Below are positions 1-6,262 of a stretch of 21,942 bases of DNA, piece by piece. The DNA is from a virus, in the IMG/VR virus record IMGVR_UViG_3300046170_000005, positions 1-21,942 of that record, one strand, 5' to 3'. Position 1 is the stretch's first letter. Every line of letters starts with the position of its first letter. The notes under the pieces were generated by a model. The model worked only from the letters and a program-made list of their open reading frames with translations. It made no database searches and was not told the DNA's origin. The position numbers were made by a program, and so were the translations under genes.

Positions 1-15
1 TATTTCTTCACTCAT
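1..15 (-). CDS. 5' end of an unidentified gene (partial)
   Basis: Only the first five codons (MSEEI) lie in the window. The ATG at 15-13 overlaps the helicase stop TGA (14-12) as ATGA. A strong Shine-Dalgarno, AAGGAG, lies about 8 bases upstream, inside the end of the helicase gene. The overlap and ribosome site make a real start likely. It would be the next gene of the leftward replication operon. Nothing can be said about function. Confidence 0.6.
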
Positions 16-1506
16 ATTGATAACTCCTTCATGTTGTATGATTTGGCTCTTGCTATATTACAATGAATAATAAAACCCATTGTTTCTTTTGATGTAGCAA
101 TTGGAAATACTTTTTTACTGTGCGGAAAATGGCCAAATTTTCTTTTGAAAGTATGACTGGCCCAACCTTCTTTAAAACCTTTTTGTTTAGCATAATACAA
201 TAGTTCAGCATAAAACTTTTGTTTATCATCTGTCTTAACTTTCATTTTAGGAAGTTCAATTAATCTACCTTGTTGTATCAATATAGCCTGTTCTTTTTTG
301 GTAGGTATAAAACTACAGTTAGGACATTCTGGTTGTTCTTTAGAAGGTTTATAAACTGTATCACATTGAACACACGTAAATGGTTGTTTCTCAATTGGTT
401 CAATTTTCTTTTTTTCTTTTTCTTTAATTTTAGATACGGTCAATTGCCAATCTGGTACATCTTCTGGAAACCCATGCTCATATACACATCCAGAATGATC
501 TATGATAAGTGTATCTTTTTTATTTTCAGCAGGTCTTAATGCTCTACCAACCATTTGCAGATACATAGAATAAGATTTAGTGGGCCTTGCTATAATTACA
601 CATGATATTTTAGGTTGATCCCAACCTTCTGTTAGTACCATGCAATTAGATAAAACTTTAATTTTATCATCTTGTAAATCTTGTAATACTTTTTCACGTT
701 CTATTTCTGGCATCTCACCATCTATGTGACCCGCAGGAATACCATTTTGTTTAAATATATTTGTAATGTATTTAGAATGTTTGATAGACGTACCAAACAC
801 AACAGTAGGTCTATTCTCACCATATTTGATCCAATGAGTTACAATATCACCAACTAATTTAGGTGTATTCATTCTAGTGTCTAATGCTTTTTTTTCATAG
901 TCACCTGCCATGATACGAATGTTTTGTAAGTCTGGTATTGATGGGGCAACTATTCTATTAGGTACTAAGTAACCTTTTTCAGTTAGTTCTTTAATCGTAC
1001 CACAATTGACTAATTCCTGATAAATATTACCAAGACCACGCCCATCATTTCTACATGGTGTTGCAGTTAAACCAATTACCCATGCTTCTGGATATGTATT
1101 AATTAAATCTTGGAATGATTTAGATGTACTTCTGTGGGCCTCATCCAATATAATTACATCAGCTTGTGGTTTAACAAAATCATCATTGTCTTTTCTTGCT
1201 GAAAATGTTTGAACACTTGCTACCTGTACATCAGAATAAATACTACCAGACTTACCTGCCATAATAACTCCATGTTTAATTTCAAAGTCAGCAAGTTTTC
1301 TACTACATTGCATAACAAGTTCACGTCTGTGCGCCACAAACATTCCAAATCTATTATTTTTAACCAAGCCTTCCATCATAGAACAAGCAATAACTGTTTT
1401 ACCGCTACCTGTAGGGGCAACTAATAATATTCTTTTTTTACCTTCTCTAAAATGTTGTCGTATATCTTCAATTGCTTTTTTTTTGATAATCTCTCAATAA
1501 GTTCAT
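12..1506 (-). CDS. SF2 DNA helicase (DEAH-type, SSL2/type III restriction-like), frameshifted near its start
   Basis: ATP-dependent superfamily 2 helicase, probably acting with the primase encoded just upstream at the phage replication fork. The start is the ATG at 1506-1504, overlapping the primase stop as TAATG, with GGAGAAG about 6 bases upstream. It begins MNLLRDYQKK, a typical Q-motif. The frame then breaks in a run of nine A (minus strand, 1484-1476). With one A removed the protein is 497 aa: Walker A TGSGKT at 32-37, DEAH at 121-124, the motif VI arginine finger QMVGRALR in the second RecA domain, and a C-terminal zinc ribbon of two Cys pairs (378/381 and 394/397). Without the correction the longest open frame starts at 1379 and lacks the Q-motif and Walker A, so it could not be active. 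The break is either a sequencing or assembly insertion, transcriptional slippage on A9, or a real mutation. The fold assignment is secure; the exact substrate is not. Confidence 0.88.
1476..1484 (-). other. Homopolymer A9 at the helicase frameshift
   Basis: Nine A in the coding strand follow TAT-C. Eight would give Q-K-K-A-I-E-D in one frame with the Walker A region. Nine throws translation to TGA a few codons later. Runs like this are both slippage-prone and the commonest place for sequencing indels. Confidence 0.75.
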
Positions 1507-2324
1507 TAGTATCTTCTCCATATATCGTTTAGTTGAAACATAACTTCGTTTAAATTTTCTGGTGGTACACATGAGTTTGCAAATTCAATAGCTTCACCTT
1601 TTGCATAGTCGTAACTTTCACCACGTTTTTTTATAGCTATTAAAATTTTAACTAACTGTGCATGACGTTCACCTGCATTGATACCGTAACGAAGTGTGCC
1701 TGTGTATTTACCTTTATAAGTTGATGGTGTGTAATCCATCTTAATAGTTTTTTGCTCTGGCCTTTTTAATTCCAAACCTTCTTTAATTTCTTTCATAGTG
1801 TAAGGCATATCAGTTGTACATTGAATTATTTTTACAGGATATGGATTTTTTTTATGGTGATAAAAACCTGCAACTCTCATAATTCTAGGCAAATCTTTTA
1901 CAACAGGGTCAGAATTAAATTTAGATGCCAATGCTTGTTGATACAAAGTAAAACTTTCTAAAGGCATATCTTTTACTAACCAATAACAATGGTATTTTTT
2001 TGGCGAAGTATTTACAATTAGATTAGGTGGAATATTAAAACTATCTGGTAATGGTGTACCATCTAAATCTATAAACACAGCCCTAATCTTTTGTATGTTT
2101 TTAGTTGTACGACCAAGACCATTAGTTTCATTTACTGTAAAATATATACCCGCACCTTTACTGTTAAGTTCAGCCAATTCGTGAAAGTGTACTTTTATAC
2201 TTCCGTGCAATTGTTTTATTAATCTTTTGTTTAGGCCCTTATCATCAAATGTTTGGAATGAATGATGTTTACCAAAATAATCAAGAAACATACTGTAATG
2301 AGAATTTTCGTTAAAACTACTCAC
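1506..2324 (-). CDS. RepB-type (archaeo-eukaryotic-like) DNA primase
   Basis: 272-aa protein resembling the RepB-like AEP primases of phages and plasmids, which make primers at an origin. What is visible: a D-x-D metal pair in FIDLDG (D86, D88), the second catalytic patch SPKKYHCYW with S107 and H112, and the conserved DLPRIMRVAGFYHHK segment (144-158), which corresponds to the family's D-x-x-R-x-x-R-x-P-G region. It starts with GTG at 2324, overlapping the preceding stop TAG by eight bases, and its own stop overlaps the helicase ATG as TAATG. Primase and helicase are therefore probably translated together. No helicase domain is fused to it, unlike large D5-type primase-helicases; the neighbour supplies that. 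Naming beyond 'AEP/RepB-like primase' is inference. Confidence 0.82.
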   Translation of the reverse strand: MSSFNENSHYSMFLDYFGKHHSFQTFDDKGLNKRLIKQLHGSIKVHFHELAELNSKGAGIYFTVNETNGLGRTTKNIQKIRAVFIDLDGTPLPDSFNIPPNLIVNTSPKKYHCYWLVKDMPLESFTLYQQALASKFNSDPVVKDLPRIMRVAGFYHHKKNPYPVKIIQCTTDMPYTMKEIKEGLELKRPEQKTIKMDYTPSTYKGKYTGTLRYGINAGERHAQLVKILIAIKKRGESYDYAKGEAIEFANSCVPPENLNEVMFQLNDIWRRY

Positions 2325-2520
2325 AACGATAACCCAAAACTAAATAACCCAGTTTAGTATAATGACCTGCTCTCATATCATCAGTTTCTTCTCTGTATTC
2401 TAATTTTTTTAAAATAGCATTGCCATATTTAAAACAATCTACGTTTTCTTTTTTAGGCATTGTTATTTCAGTTAGATTGCAAGTAGCGCAAGTTAAAATA
2501 AAAAATATTATTTTTGTCAC
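2317..2520 (-). CDS. Small hypothetical protein with hydrophobic N-terminus
   Basis: 67-aa protein of unknown function. The start is placed at the GTG at 2520-2518 because it forms a GTGA overlap with the DUF1376 stop and has AGGAG 5 bases upstream. An upstream ATG in the same frame at 2550 would overlap the neighbour by 34 bases and is less likely. The N-terminus (KIIFFILTCATCN) is a short hydrophobic stretch with two Cys, like a signal peptide or lipoprotein-type leader. The rest is charged and ends GYLVLGYRCE. It sits between replication genes, where a secreted or membrane-anchored mini-protein is unexpected; a superinfection-exclusion or membrane-tethering role is possible but untested. 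Confidence 0.6.
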   Translation of the reverse strand: MTKIIFFILTCATCNLTEITMPKKENVDCFKYGNAILKKLEYREETDDMRAGHYTKLGYLVLGYRCE

Positions 2521-2912
2521 TTGCTCTCCTCTAAACTTTCTTCCCCCCATCTAATTTTAGCACCTAACTTACCTGCTACTACTTTTTTTTTTCTATTTTT
2601 AATTTGTTCCTTACGTTCAGCTTCAGCTTGAATACATATTAAATATTTTTTATTATCTTTACCTTTTACTTCTTCAAATAAATGTTTAATTTTTGGTAAA
2701 ATTTTTTCAATTTTTTGTAATCTACATCCACACATTTTAGCAATTGTTTCATTATCAAAAGGTATTTGATATCCCCTCCATGCATGGCAAAATAATAAAA
2801 TATATGCACCTTGTTCTTCTAAAGATAGTTTCAATCTATTTGGATCACTTATCCAATCACTTGCATAAAATTGAAACGCAGGTGATTGTTCGTCTGTCAT
2901 TGATTTTCTCAT
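2517..2912 (-). CDS. DUF1376 (YdaU-like) replication-associated protein
   Basis: 131-aa protein with the DUF1376 signature at its N-terminus: PAFQFYASDWISDPN, followed by a helical segment SLEEQGAYILLFCHAW. DUF1376 proteins are found beside phage and prophage replication genes and are thought to help replication initiation, though biochemistry is thin. The C-terminus is a highly basic helix (ERKEQIKNRKKKVVAGKLGAK) that could bind DNA. The ATG at 2912 has AAGGA 8-9 bases upstream and a promoter with a perfect -35 box about 55 bp upstream. It is the first gene of the DUF1376, small protein, primase, helicase operon. The tandem dyad repeats upstream (3044-3097) make it a candidate initiator or origin-linked protein; that link is inference. 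Confidence 0.75.
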   Translation of the reverse strand: MRKSMTDEQSPAFQFYASDWISDPNRLKLSLEEQGAYILLFCHAWRGYQIPFDNETIAKMCGCRLQKIEKILPKIKHLFEEVKGKDNKKYLICIQAEAERKEQIKNRKKKVVAGKLGAKIRWGEESLEESK

Positions 2913-2942
2913 ACTATAAATTCCTTGAGTTTAGTTAATTTT

Positions 2943-2971
2943 GTTTTAAACCAAAAAGAAATGGGTGTCAA
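2943..2971 (-). promoter_or_regulatory. Sigma70-type promoter for the replication operon
   Basis: On the minus strand a perfect -35 TTGACA (2971-2966) is followed after 17 bases by TAAAAC (2948-2943) as -10. The predicted start near 2936 leaves a leader of about 24 bases carrying AAGGA before the DUF1376 ATG. The 11-bp dyad repeats begin about 75 bp upstream, a position suited to activation or to origin function. Confidence 0.6.
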
Positions 2972-2993
2972 TAGGGGTATCTTGTGTGCAGTT

Positions 2994-3029
2994 GAAAGTG
3001 AAGATGAAGATGAAGGTGAAGGTGAAGGG
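2994..3029 (+). repeat. Six tandem purine-rich hexamers
   Basis: Six consecutive 6-bp units: GAAAGT, GAAGAT twice, GAAGGT twice, GAAGGG. The plus strand is almost all purine with a T at each unit end; the minus strand is pyrimidine-rich. It lies between the dyad repeats and the replication promoter, in DNA with no convincing gene. It may be part of an origin or simply a slippage-derived microsatellite. Confidence 0.8.
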
Positions 3030-3043
3030 CTATTTTTTGCCAT

Positions 3044-3097
3044 TAGCAAAACGATAGCACTTTTTAGCAGAACTATAGCGGTGCTATAGCGGTGCTA
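3044..3097. repeat. Iteron-like array of 11-bp dyad units (candidate origin or operators)
   Basis: Five units starting at 3044, 3055, 3065, 3076 and 3087, each beginning TAGC. The last two are identical, TAGCGGTGCTA, an imperfect-centre palindrome (TAGC-3-GCTA). The third is TAGCAGAACTA; the first two are more diverged. The spacing of 10-11 bp is one helical turn, so bound proteins would sit on one face. An A+T-rich stretch follows (3096-3120). Tandem iterons beside initiator and primase genes are the classic layout of an origin; operators for the neighbouring Cro-like protein are the main alternative. Confidence 0.65.
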
Positions 3098-3122
3098 TAA
3101 AAAATTGTTGAAAAATAAAGGG

Positions 3123-3174
3123 GTATGAGGCGGAAAACTAAACTTAGAGAGAGAAAGAAAAAACCGCCCCATAC
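3123..3174 (-). terminator. Long hairpin, possible terminator of the regulator operon
   Basis: Arms 3123-3133 and 3164-3174 are complementary over 11 bp. The single mismatch in plus-strand RNA becomes a G-U pair in minus-strand RNA, so the full stem forms only in the leftward transcript. The loop is about 30 bases and polypyrimidine in that RNA. After the stem the transcript reads CCCCTTTATTTTT, a weak U-rich tail. It fits a terminator or attenuator between the regulator gene and the replication operon. The long loop makes this uncertain. Confidence 0.45.
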
Positions 3175-3209
3175 AAAAGGTATATTTTTACGCTAAATTG
3201 TGGATGCGC

Positions 3210-3230
3210 TACGCCTACCTTACAGGCGCA
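3210..3230 (-). other. Hairpin spanning the regulator gene's stop codon
   Basis: Arms 3210-3217 and 3223-3230 form an 8-bp stem with a 5-base loop in minus-strand RNA, with two G-U pairs that do not form in plus-strand RNA. The TAG stop of the helix-turn-helix gene lies in the 3' arm. No U-tract follows, so an RNA-stability or processing element is more likely than a terminator. Confidence 0.45.
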
Positions 3231-3424
3231 ATTTGTAAATCTGGTCTAATATATTCTATATCAAAATCACCAAGTTTTGCAATCTGATATGCTCTAAAAG
3301 GTGGTATTACTTTCCATTTAGATACAGCAGGATGTGAAATACCCAACATTCTAGCTAAATTTTTACCACCGTATTGATTAACGATTTCTTTTTTTCGTTC
3401 CATTGCTATTTTAAGATTGCTCAT
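3215..3424 (-). CDS. Cro/YdaS-like helix-turn-helix regulator
   Basis: 69-aa DNA-binding protein. Residues 19-38 (GGKNLARMLGISHPAVSKWK) form a helix-turn-helix of the Cro/YdaS type, with the typical 'GI-S-AVSKW' recognition helix and a following IPPFRAYQIAKL helix, as in Cro-like repressors where the Trp is followed by a Pro-containing turn. Such small proteins act as dimers on palindromic operators. The start at 3424 overlaps the upstream gene by 14 bases and has no clear ribosome site, so translation is likely coupled; an alternative ATG is seven codons in. Palindromic 11-bp repeats downstream (3044-3097) and the dyad at the divergent promoter are its natural candidate targets. Whether it controls lysogeny is unknown, since no integrase is in the window. 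Confidence 0.78.
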   Translation of the reverse strand: MSNLKIAMERKKEIVNQYGGKNLARMLGISHPAVSKWKVIPPFRAYQIAKLGDFDIEYIRPDLQIAPVR

Positions 3425-3623
3425 AATACATATTTTTTATTCTCAATAGATATTTCATTTGTTCTTCAGTATCTATTAATTCTTTTGTGGTTGATAATAT
3501 AGCTTCAGCTTTGTTAGTGTGTTGAGGAATTACAGATGATTTATCTATATTCACAACATCTTTTTCTAATCTTTTAGCTTTAGCCTCAAGTTCATTTATT
3601 AGTTCTGGTAGTATTGTAGCCAT
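3411..3623 (-). CDS. Small coiled-coil protein, first gene of the leftward regulator operon
   Basis: 70-aa protein of unknown function, mostly charged helix with heptad-like hydrophobics (LPELINELEAKAKRLEKDV), so probably a coiled coil that oligomerises. The ATG at 3623 has no Shine-Dalgarno. The -10 box of the promoter ends only 7 bases upstream, so the mRNA is probably leaderless, as for lambda cI made from PRM. Its 3' end overlaps the helix-turn-helix gene by 14 bases, suggesting the two products work together, for example as a regulator and its partner. No domain is recognised. Confidence 0.65.
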   Translation of the reverse strand: MATILPELINELEAKAKRLEKDVVNIDKSSVIPQHTNKAEAILSTTKELIDTEEQMKYLLRIKNMYYEQS

Positions 3624-3630
3624 GCATAAA

Positions 3631-3658
3631 CTTATACATTTTTATTAACATATGTCAA
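3631..3658 (-). promoter_or_regulatory. Leftward sigma70 promoter, probably giving a leaderless mRNA
   Basis: Minus strand: perfect -35 TTGACA (3658-3653), 16-base spacer, -10 TATAAG (3636-3631). The expected start is at about 3624, directly at the ATG (3623-3621). This is the best-scoring promoter by eye in the window. Confidence 0.7.
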
Positions 3659-3663
3659 TTTAT

Positions 3664-3692
3664 TTGACTTTGGTTAATTACTGTGAAATAAC
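3664..3692 (+). promoter_or_regulatory. Rightward promoter, back-to-back with the leftward one
   Basis: TTGACT at 3664-3669 is a good -35 for the plus-strand operon. The -10 is weaker (AATAAC or AAATAA at 3686-3692, preceded by TGTG). This -35 and the leftward one form an inverted repeat, GTCAA-5-TTGAC (3654-3668), so two polymerases could not bind together and a repressor dimer on the dyad would affect both. The rest of the 110-bp gap holds only the AAGGAC ribosome site of the next gene. Confidence 0.5.
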
Positions 3693-3733
3693 CACATCCA
3701 ATCAATAATAAATATACAAAAAAGGACAAAAAT

Positions 3734-4336
3734 ATGACAAGTATAATAGCAGGTAGTGGAGATGCACCACGTTATCCAAGTGTATCAGTTGGCGTACATA
3801 AAGCCAGATGTGTAAAGATCATTGATCTAGGTACACAAAAATCAGATTTTAACGGTGAGATTAGTTGGAAACGTCAAGTTCTAATTATCTTTGAAACACC
3901 AGAAGAACTGAATAGTGAAGGACAACCATTAACAATCAGTAAATTCTATACGTTATCATTACATGAGAAATCTAATCTTGGTAATGATTTAACATCATGG
4001 AGAGGTAGAGCATTTAGTGAAGCAGAAAAACAATCATTTGATATTTCTAAATTACTTGGTGTACCTTGTTTATTGAATGTTATGGATAAGAATGGGAAAC
4101 CAAGAATATCATCTATAATGCCAATGAAAAAAGGTGATCCAATTGCTGAACAAATTACTCAAGGAGTAGTGTTTAGTTTAGAGGATTTTCAAAATGGTAA
4201 AAAAGAAGTTTTTAATAATCTATCTGAAGGTATTAGAAACATTATTTTAAGATCAAAAGAGTTGGAAGGCATGAACCAAGATCAAGGTGATGAGGGTAAT
4301 GGTGCAAGTGTCGGTGATAGTCCAATCCCATTTTAA
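3734..4336 (+). CDS. Putative phage single-stranded DNA-binding protein
   Basis: 200-aa protein. It resembles a conserved phage family beginning 'M-T-x-I-x-x-G' followed by a beta-rich OB-like region; here GVHKARCVKIIDLGTQKS, KRQVLIIFETPEEL and SKFYTLSLHEKSNL are recognisable blocks. The C-terminus is acidic and Gly-rich and ends GDSPIPF, very like the acidic Pro-Phe tip by which SSB proteins recruit replication partners. It would coat single strands during replication or recombination. It is first in the rightward operon, with AAGGAC upstream, and its stop overlaps the nuclease ATG as TAATG. An SSB beside a RecB-like nuclease suggests a recombination or replication-repair pair. Family identity is by recall; the SSB role is inference from the tail and context. 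Confidence 0.65.
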   Translation: MTSIIAGSGDAPRYPSVSVGVHKARCVKIIDLGTQKSDFNGEISWKRQVLIIFETPEELNSEGQPLTISKFYTLSLHEKSNLGNDLTSWRGRAFSEAEKQSFDISKLLGVPCLLNVMDKNGKPRISSIMPMKKGDPIAEQITQGVVFSLEDFQNGKKEVFNNLSEGIRNIILRSKELEGMNQDQGDEGNGASVGDSPIPF

Positions 4337-5241
4337 TGATTATAACTAATAACTCAAACTTACCAAAAGTAATTGAACGGGCTGTAAAAAATGACCCCTA
4401 TGATAGTAGTGGGTCAGACATCTCTACTACCCGTTTGATTGCACCCCCTAGAATTAGGGTCTTGCAAATGAGAAATAATGATTTGATTAAAGAAGATGTG
4501 TCTGATCGTATATTTTCTTTATTGGGCCAATCAGTTCACCACATTATAGAACGAGCAAAAGTTGCTAGTGATATAGCTGAACGTAGATTGTACTATAAAG
4601 ATGATAACATCACTAACGGTTGGACATTATCGGGTGCTTTTGATTTGCTTACAGGTGACGGTAAACTTATAGATTTTAAAGTTACTTCAGCTTGGTCAGC
4701 ATTAGATGCTTTAACAAATGGTAAAATTGAATGGGAACAACAATTAAATGTTCTTGATTTCTTATGTCGTAAAAACCAAAAAGATTTAACTAAATACAAA
4801 AAAGAATTAAAAGTTAAATCATTGTCTATCATGGCTATACTACGAGATTGGTCTAAATTAAGAGTAATGCAATCAGACAACTATCCTAGAAAACAAGTTG
4901 TTATGATACCTATACGTAGGTGGTCAGATCAACAACAGGAAGACTATGTTAAAGCTAGAATAAAACTACACCAAGACGCAGAAAAGATGAAAGAACTACC
5001 TTTGTGTACAGCTAAAGAAAGATGGCGTAAAGAAGATCAGTTTGCTGTTATGAAGGATGGTAGAAAATCTGCTTGGCGTTTATTTCCTACAAAAGAACAA
5101 GCTAAACAATTTATCGTTGGTGAAAAAATGGTAGAAGGTAAAGGCTGTGCAATTGTAGAACGTAAAGGTGAAGATGTAAGATGTCAGCACTATTGTAGTG
5201 TCAATGAATTTTGCTCTCACTACATGGATGTATCATTTTAA
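4336..5241 (+). CDS. PD-(D/E)XK nuclease, RecB/Cas4-like, with Cys cluster
   Basis: 301-aa exonuclease-type protein. Motifs in order: H68/H69 with E72 (motif I, QSVHHIIERA), D103 (GAFDLL), D113-x-K115 in LIDFKVTSAW, and Q135/Q136 in WEQQLNVL (the Q motif). Near the C-terminus C224, C283, C287 and C293 are arranged like the 4Fe-4S cysteines of AddB/Cas4-type nucleases, although here all four lie C-terminal to the nuclease core. It likely processes DNA ends for recombination or degrades DNA, acting with the SSB-like protein. The ATG is coupled by TAATG to that gene and has no Shine-Dalgarno of its own. The nuclease fold is well supported; the iron-sulphur cluster is inferred from spacing only. 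Confidence 0.82.
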   Translation: MIITNNSNLPKVIERAVKNDPYDSSGSDISTTRLIAPPRIRVLQMRNNDLIKEDVSDRIFSLLGQSVHHIIERAKVASDIAERRLYYKDDNITNGWTLSGAFDLLTGDGKLIDFKVTSAWSALDALTNGKIEWEQQLNVLDFLCRKNQKDLTKYKKELKVKSLSIMAILRDWSKLRVMQSDNYPRKQVVMIPIRRWSDQQQEDYVKARIKLHQDAEKMKELPLCTAKERWRKEDQFAVMKDGRKSAWRLFPTKEQAKQFIVGEKMVEGKGCAIVERKGEDVRCQHYCSVNEFCSHYMDVSF

Positions 5242-5459
5242 TGAGTGTATATAAAAAACAAGTAGGCGGTGACCATTACAAAAAAATGGTCATCCAACCT
5301 GCTAAATTTATTAATGCTAATAAACTTCTTTACGCAGAAGGTGCGGCCATCAAATACATATGTAGGCATGGCTCAAAAGGGGGTCTAGAAGACATAAAGA
5401 AGGCCATACAGTACCTTGAAATGATTAAGGCTAGGGATTACTCCAAAAAGAAAAAATAA
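5241..5459 (+). CDS. DUF3310 protein (T7 gp1.7-related family)
   Basis: 72-aa protein with the DUF3310 pattern: VGGDHYKKMVIQPAKF near the start, then EGAAIKYICRHGSKGG and EDIKKAIQYLEMI. The family includes or overlaps phage T7 gene 1.7, reported as a nucleotide kinase, so a role in nucleotide metabolism is plausible but not certain for this short form. The start is set at the ATG at 5241 because it overlaps the nuclease stop as TAATG and the DUF3310 homology begins just after it. An in-frame upstream start at 5211 would add residues unlike the family. The C-terminus is lysine-rich. Confidence 0.78.
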   Translation: MSVYKKQVGGDHYKKMVIQPAKFINANKLLYAEGAAIKYICRHGSKGGLEDIKKAIQYLEMIKARDYSKKKK

Positions 5460-5496
5460 TACCAATTAACCTGTTATTCTGATAAAATAGGAGGTT

Positions 5497-5571
5497 ATGG
5501 ATTACAGATTTACAGCAATATTAATAATACTTATGTGTTTATTGGCTTTTTTAGGAGGCCCAGCGACATGA
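5497..5571 (+). CDS. 24-aa single-span membrane mini-protein
   Basis: Tiny frame encoding MDYRFTAILIILMCLLAFLG followed by GPAT: a short polar start and one hydrophobic span. A perfect AGGAGG lies at 5489-5494, only two bases from the ATG, closer than usual, which is the main doubt. The stop overlaps the next ATG as ATGA, and the stretch GGAGGC inside its last codons serves as ribosome site for that next gene. No homologue recognised. The 5460-5496 gap otherwise holds only an A+T-rich GATAAAAT that could be a weak -10. Confidence 0.5.
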   Translation: MDYRFTAILIILMCLLAFLGGPAT

Positions 5572-5708
5572 TTGATAGGTTTTTATTAAAATTTTTTGGT
5601 GGTCTGGATAATATATTTTCATTTTTAGAAACATACTCAATTAAATTTTCTGTTTGGTTATGGCAATCAAGAGTAAAGATATTAAGAAGAAAGAGAAAAA
5701 AGAAATGA
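5568..5708 (+). CDS. 46-aa conserved-type mini-protein
   Basis: Encodes a 46-aa protein starting MIDRFLLKFFGGLDNIFSFL and ending in a strongly basic tail (ILRRKRKKK). An amphipathic or membrane-associated helix followed by a positive tail suggests membrane-surface or nucleic-acid contact. AGGAGG is 9 bases upstream of the ATG, a good site. It overlaps its neighbours by ATGA at both ends. It resembles the small 'FGGLDN' proteins I recall from marine phages, whose function is unknown. Confidence 0.65.
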   Translation: MIDRFLLKFFGGLDNIFSFLETYSIKFSVWLWQSRVKILRRKRKKK

Positions 5709-5869
5709 GAGATACAAAAGTATTAGAGCAATTTAAAAAGCATACAGAAAAAAAACTTAAAGAGATGAATGTATTTAAACTTTTAAAAAAAGAAGTAAAT
5801 CATGGTGCTAATGGTACACAAAATTATGTAATTAAAAAAGGTATTAATAAAGGTAAAATTGCTAAATGA
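5705..5869 (+). CDS. 54-aa basic hypothetical protein
   Basis: Lysine-rich protein (MRDTKVLEQFKKHTEKKLKE at the start). The ATG at 5705 is chosen because it makes an ATGA overlap with the previous stop and follows a purine-rich AGAGAA stretch. In-frame starts further upstream (5654 TTG, 5660 ATG) would overlap the previous gene by about 50 bases. The C-terminus, NYVIKKGINKGKIAK, is also basic. Function unknown; nucleic-acid binding is possible from charge alone. Confidence 0.55.
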   Translation: MRDTKVLEQFKKHTEKKLKEMNVFKLLKKEVNHGANGTQNYVIKKGINKGKIAK

Positions 5870-6054
5870 AACGACAACACAACACAGCTATGATTGCTTT
5901 ACTTGGTACAATTCTTTTAGGTTTATCTACTTATGTATTGATAACTATTGTAGAATTACAAGTTCATGTTGGTATGCTTACTGAAGAAATAATGTCTGTA
6001 GATAAACAAATAGGTAGAATTTATAATCATATGGATAGGTTAGCTAATGACTAA
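5866..6054 (+). CDS. 62-aa membrane protein with cytoplasmic or periplasmic coiled coil
   Basis: Short basic N-terminus (MKRQHNTA), one transmembrane segment (MIALLGTILLGLSTYVLITI, residues 9-28), then an amphipathic helix with repeated I/M/L (ELQVHVGMLTEEIMSVDKQI). This is a common shape for phage lysis-associated or virion-associated small proteins. ATGA overlap with the previous gene; 8-base overlap with the next. It may be part of the lysis cassette that ends with the endolysin, but no family was recognised. Confidence 0.7.
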   Translation: MKRQHNTAMIALLGTILLGLSTYVLITIVELQVHVGMLTEEIMSVDKQIGRIYNHMDRLAND

Positions 6055-6262
6055 ATTTTTACTTATATTACAAATGTGTTCTGGCATAAATGGTGAATGT
6101 ACACAACCAATTCAATACCAAAAATTATTTAATAATTATGCAGAATGTGCTATATACGGTTATTCAGCAAGTGTTGAATATTTAGGAAAGACAGATTTTA
6201 TTATGATTAATGAACATAAATTACACGTTAGATTTTGGTGCAAAGAGGGTAAAGATGCGTAA
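6047..6262 (+). CDS. 71-aa Cys-containing small protein, possibly exported
   Basis: Begins MTKFLLILQMCSGINGEC, a short hydrophobic leader with little basic charge, followed by a small domain with further Cys (AECAIYGY and VRFWCKEG). Four Cys in total could form two disulphides if exported. Similar 'LQMCSG' and 'FWC-E' mini-proteins occur in other marine phages as far as I recall, with no known function. It overlaps the preceding gene by 8 bases and the next by 8 bases. Confidence 0.65.
   Translation: MTKFLLILQMCSGINGECTQPIQYQKLFNNYAECAIYGYSASVEYLGKTDFIMINEHKLHVRFWCKEGKDA

Noticed and set aside
2961-3089. A 42-codon plus-strand frame (MGVNRGILCAVES...) across the control region
   Set aside because: Its coding content is mostly the hexamer repeat and the dyad repeats, it has no proper ribosome site, and it runs against the replication promoter.
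3044-3097. CRISPR-like short repeats
   Set aside because: Units are contiguous with no spacers and only 11 bp long; they fit iterons or operators.
5654-5704. Upstream starts (TTG 5654, ATG 5660) for the 54-aa basic protein
   Set aside because: They would overlap the well-supported 46-aa gene by about 50 bases, whereas the ATG at 5705 makes a standard ATGA overlap.
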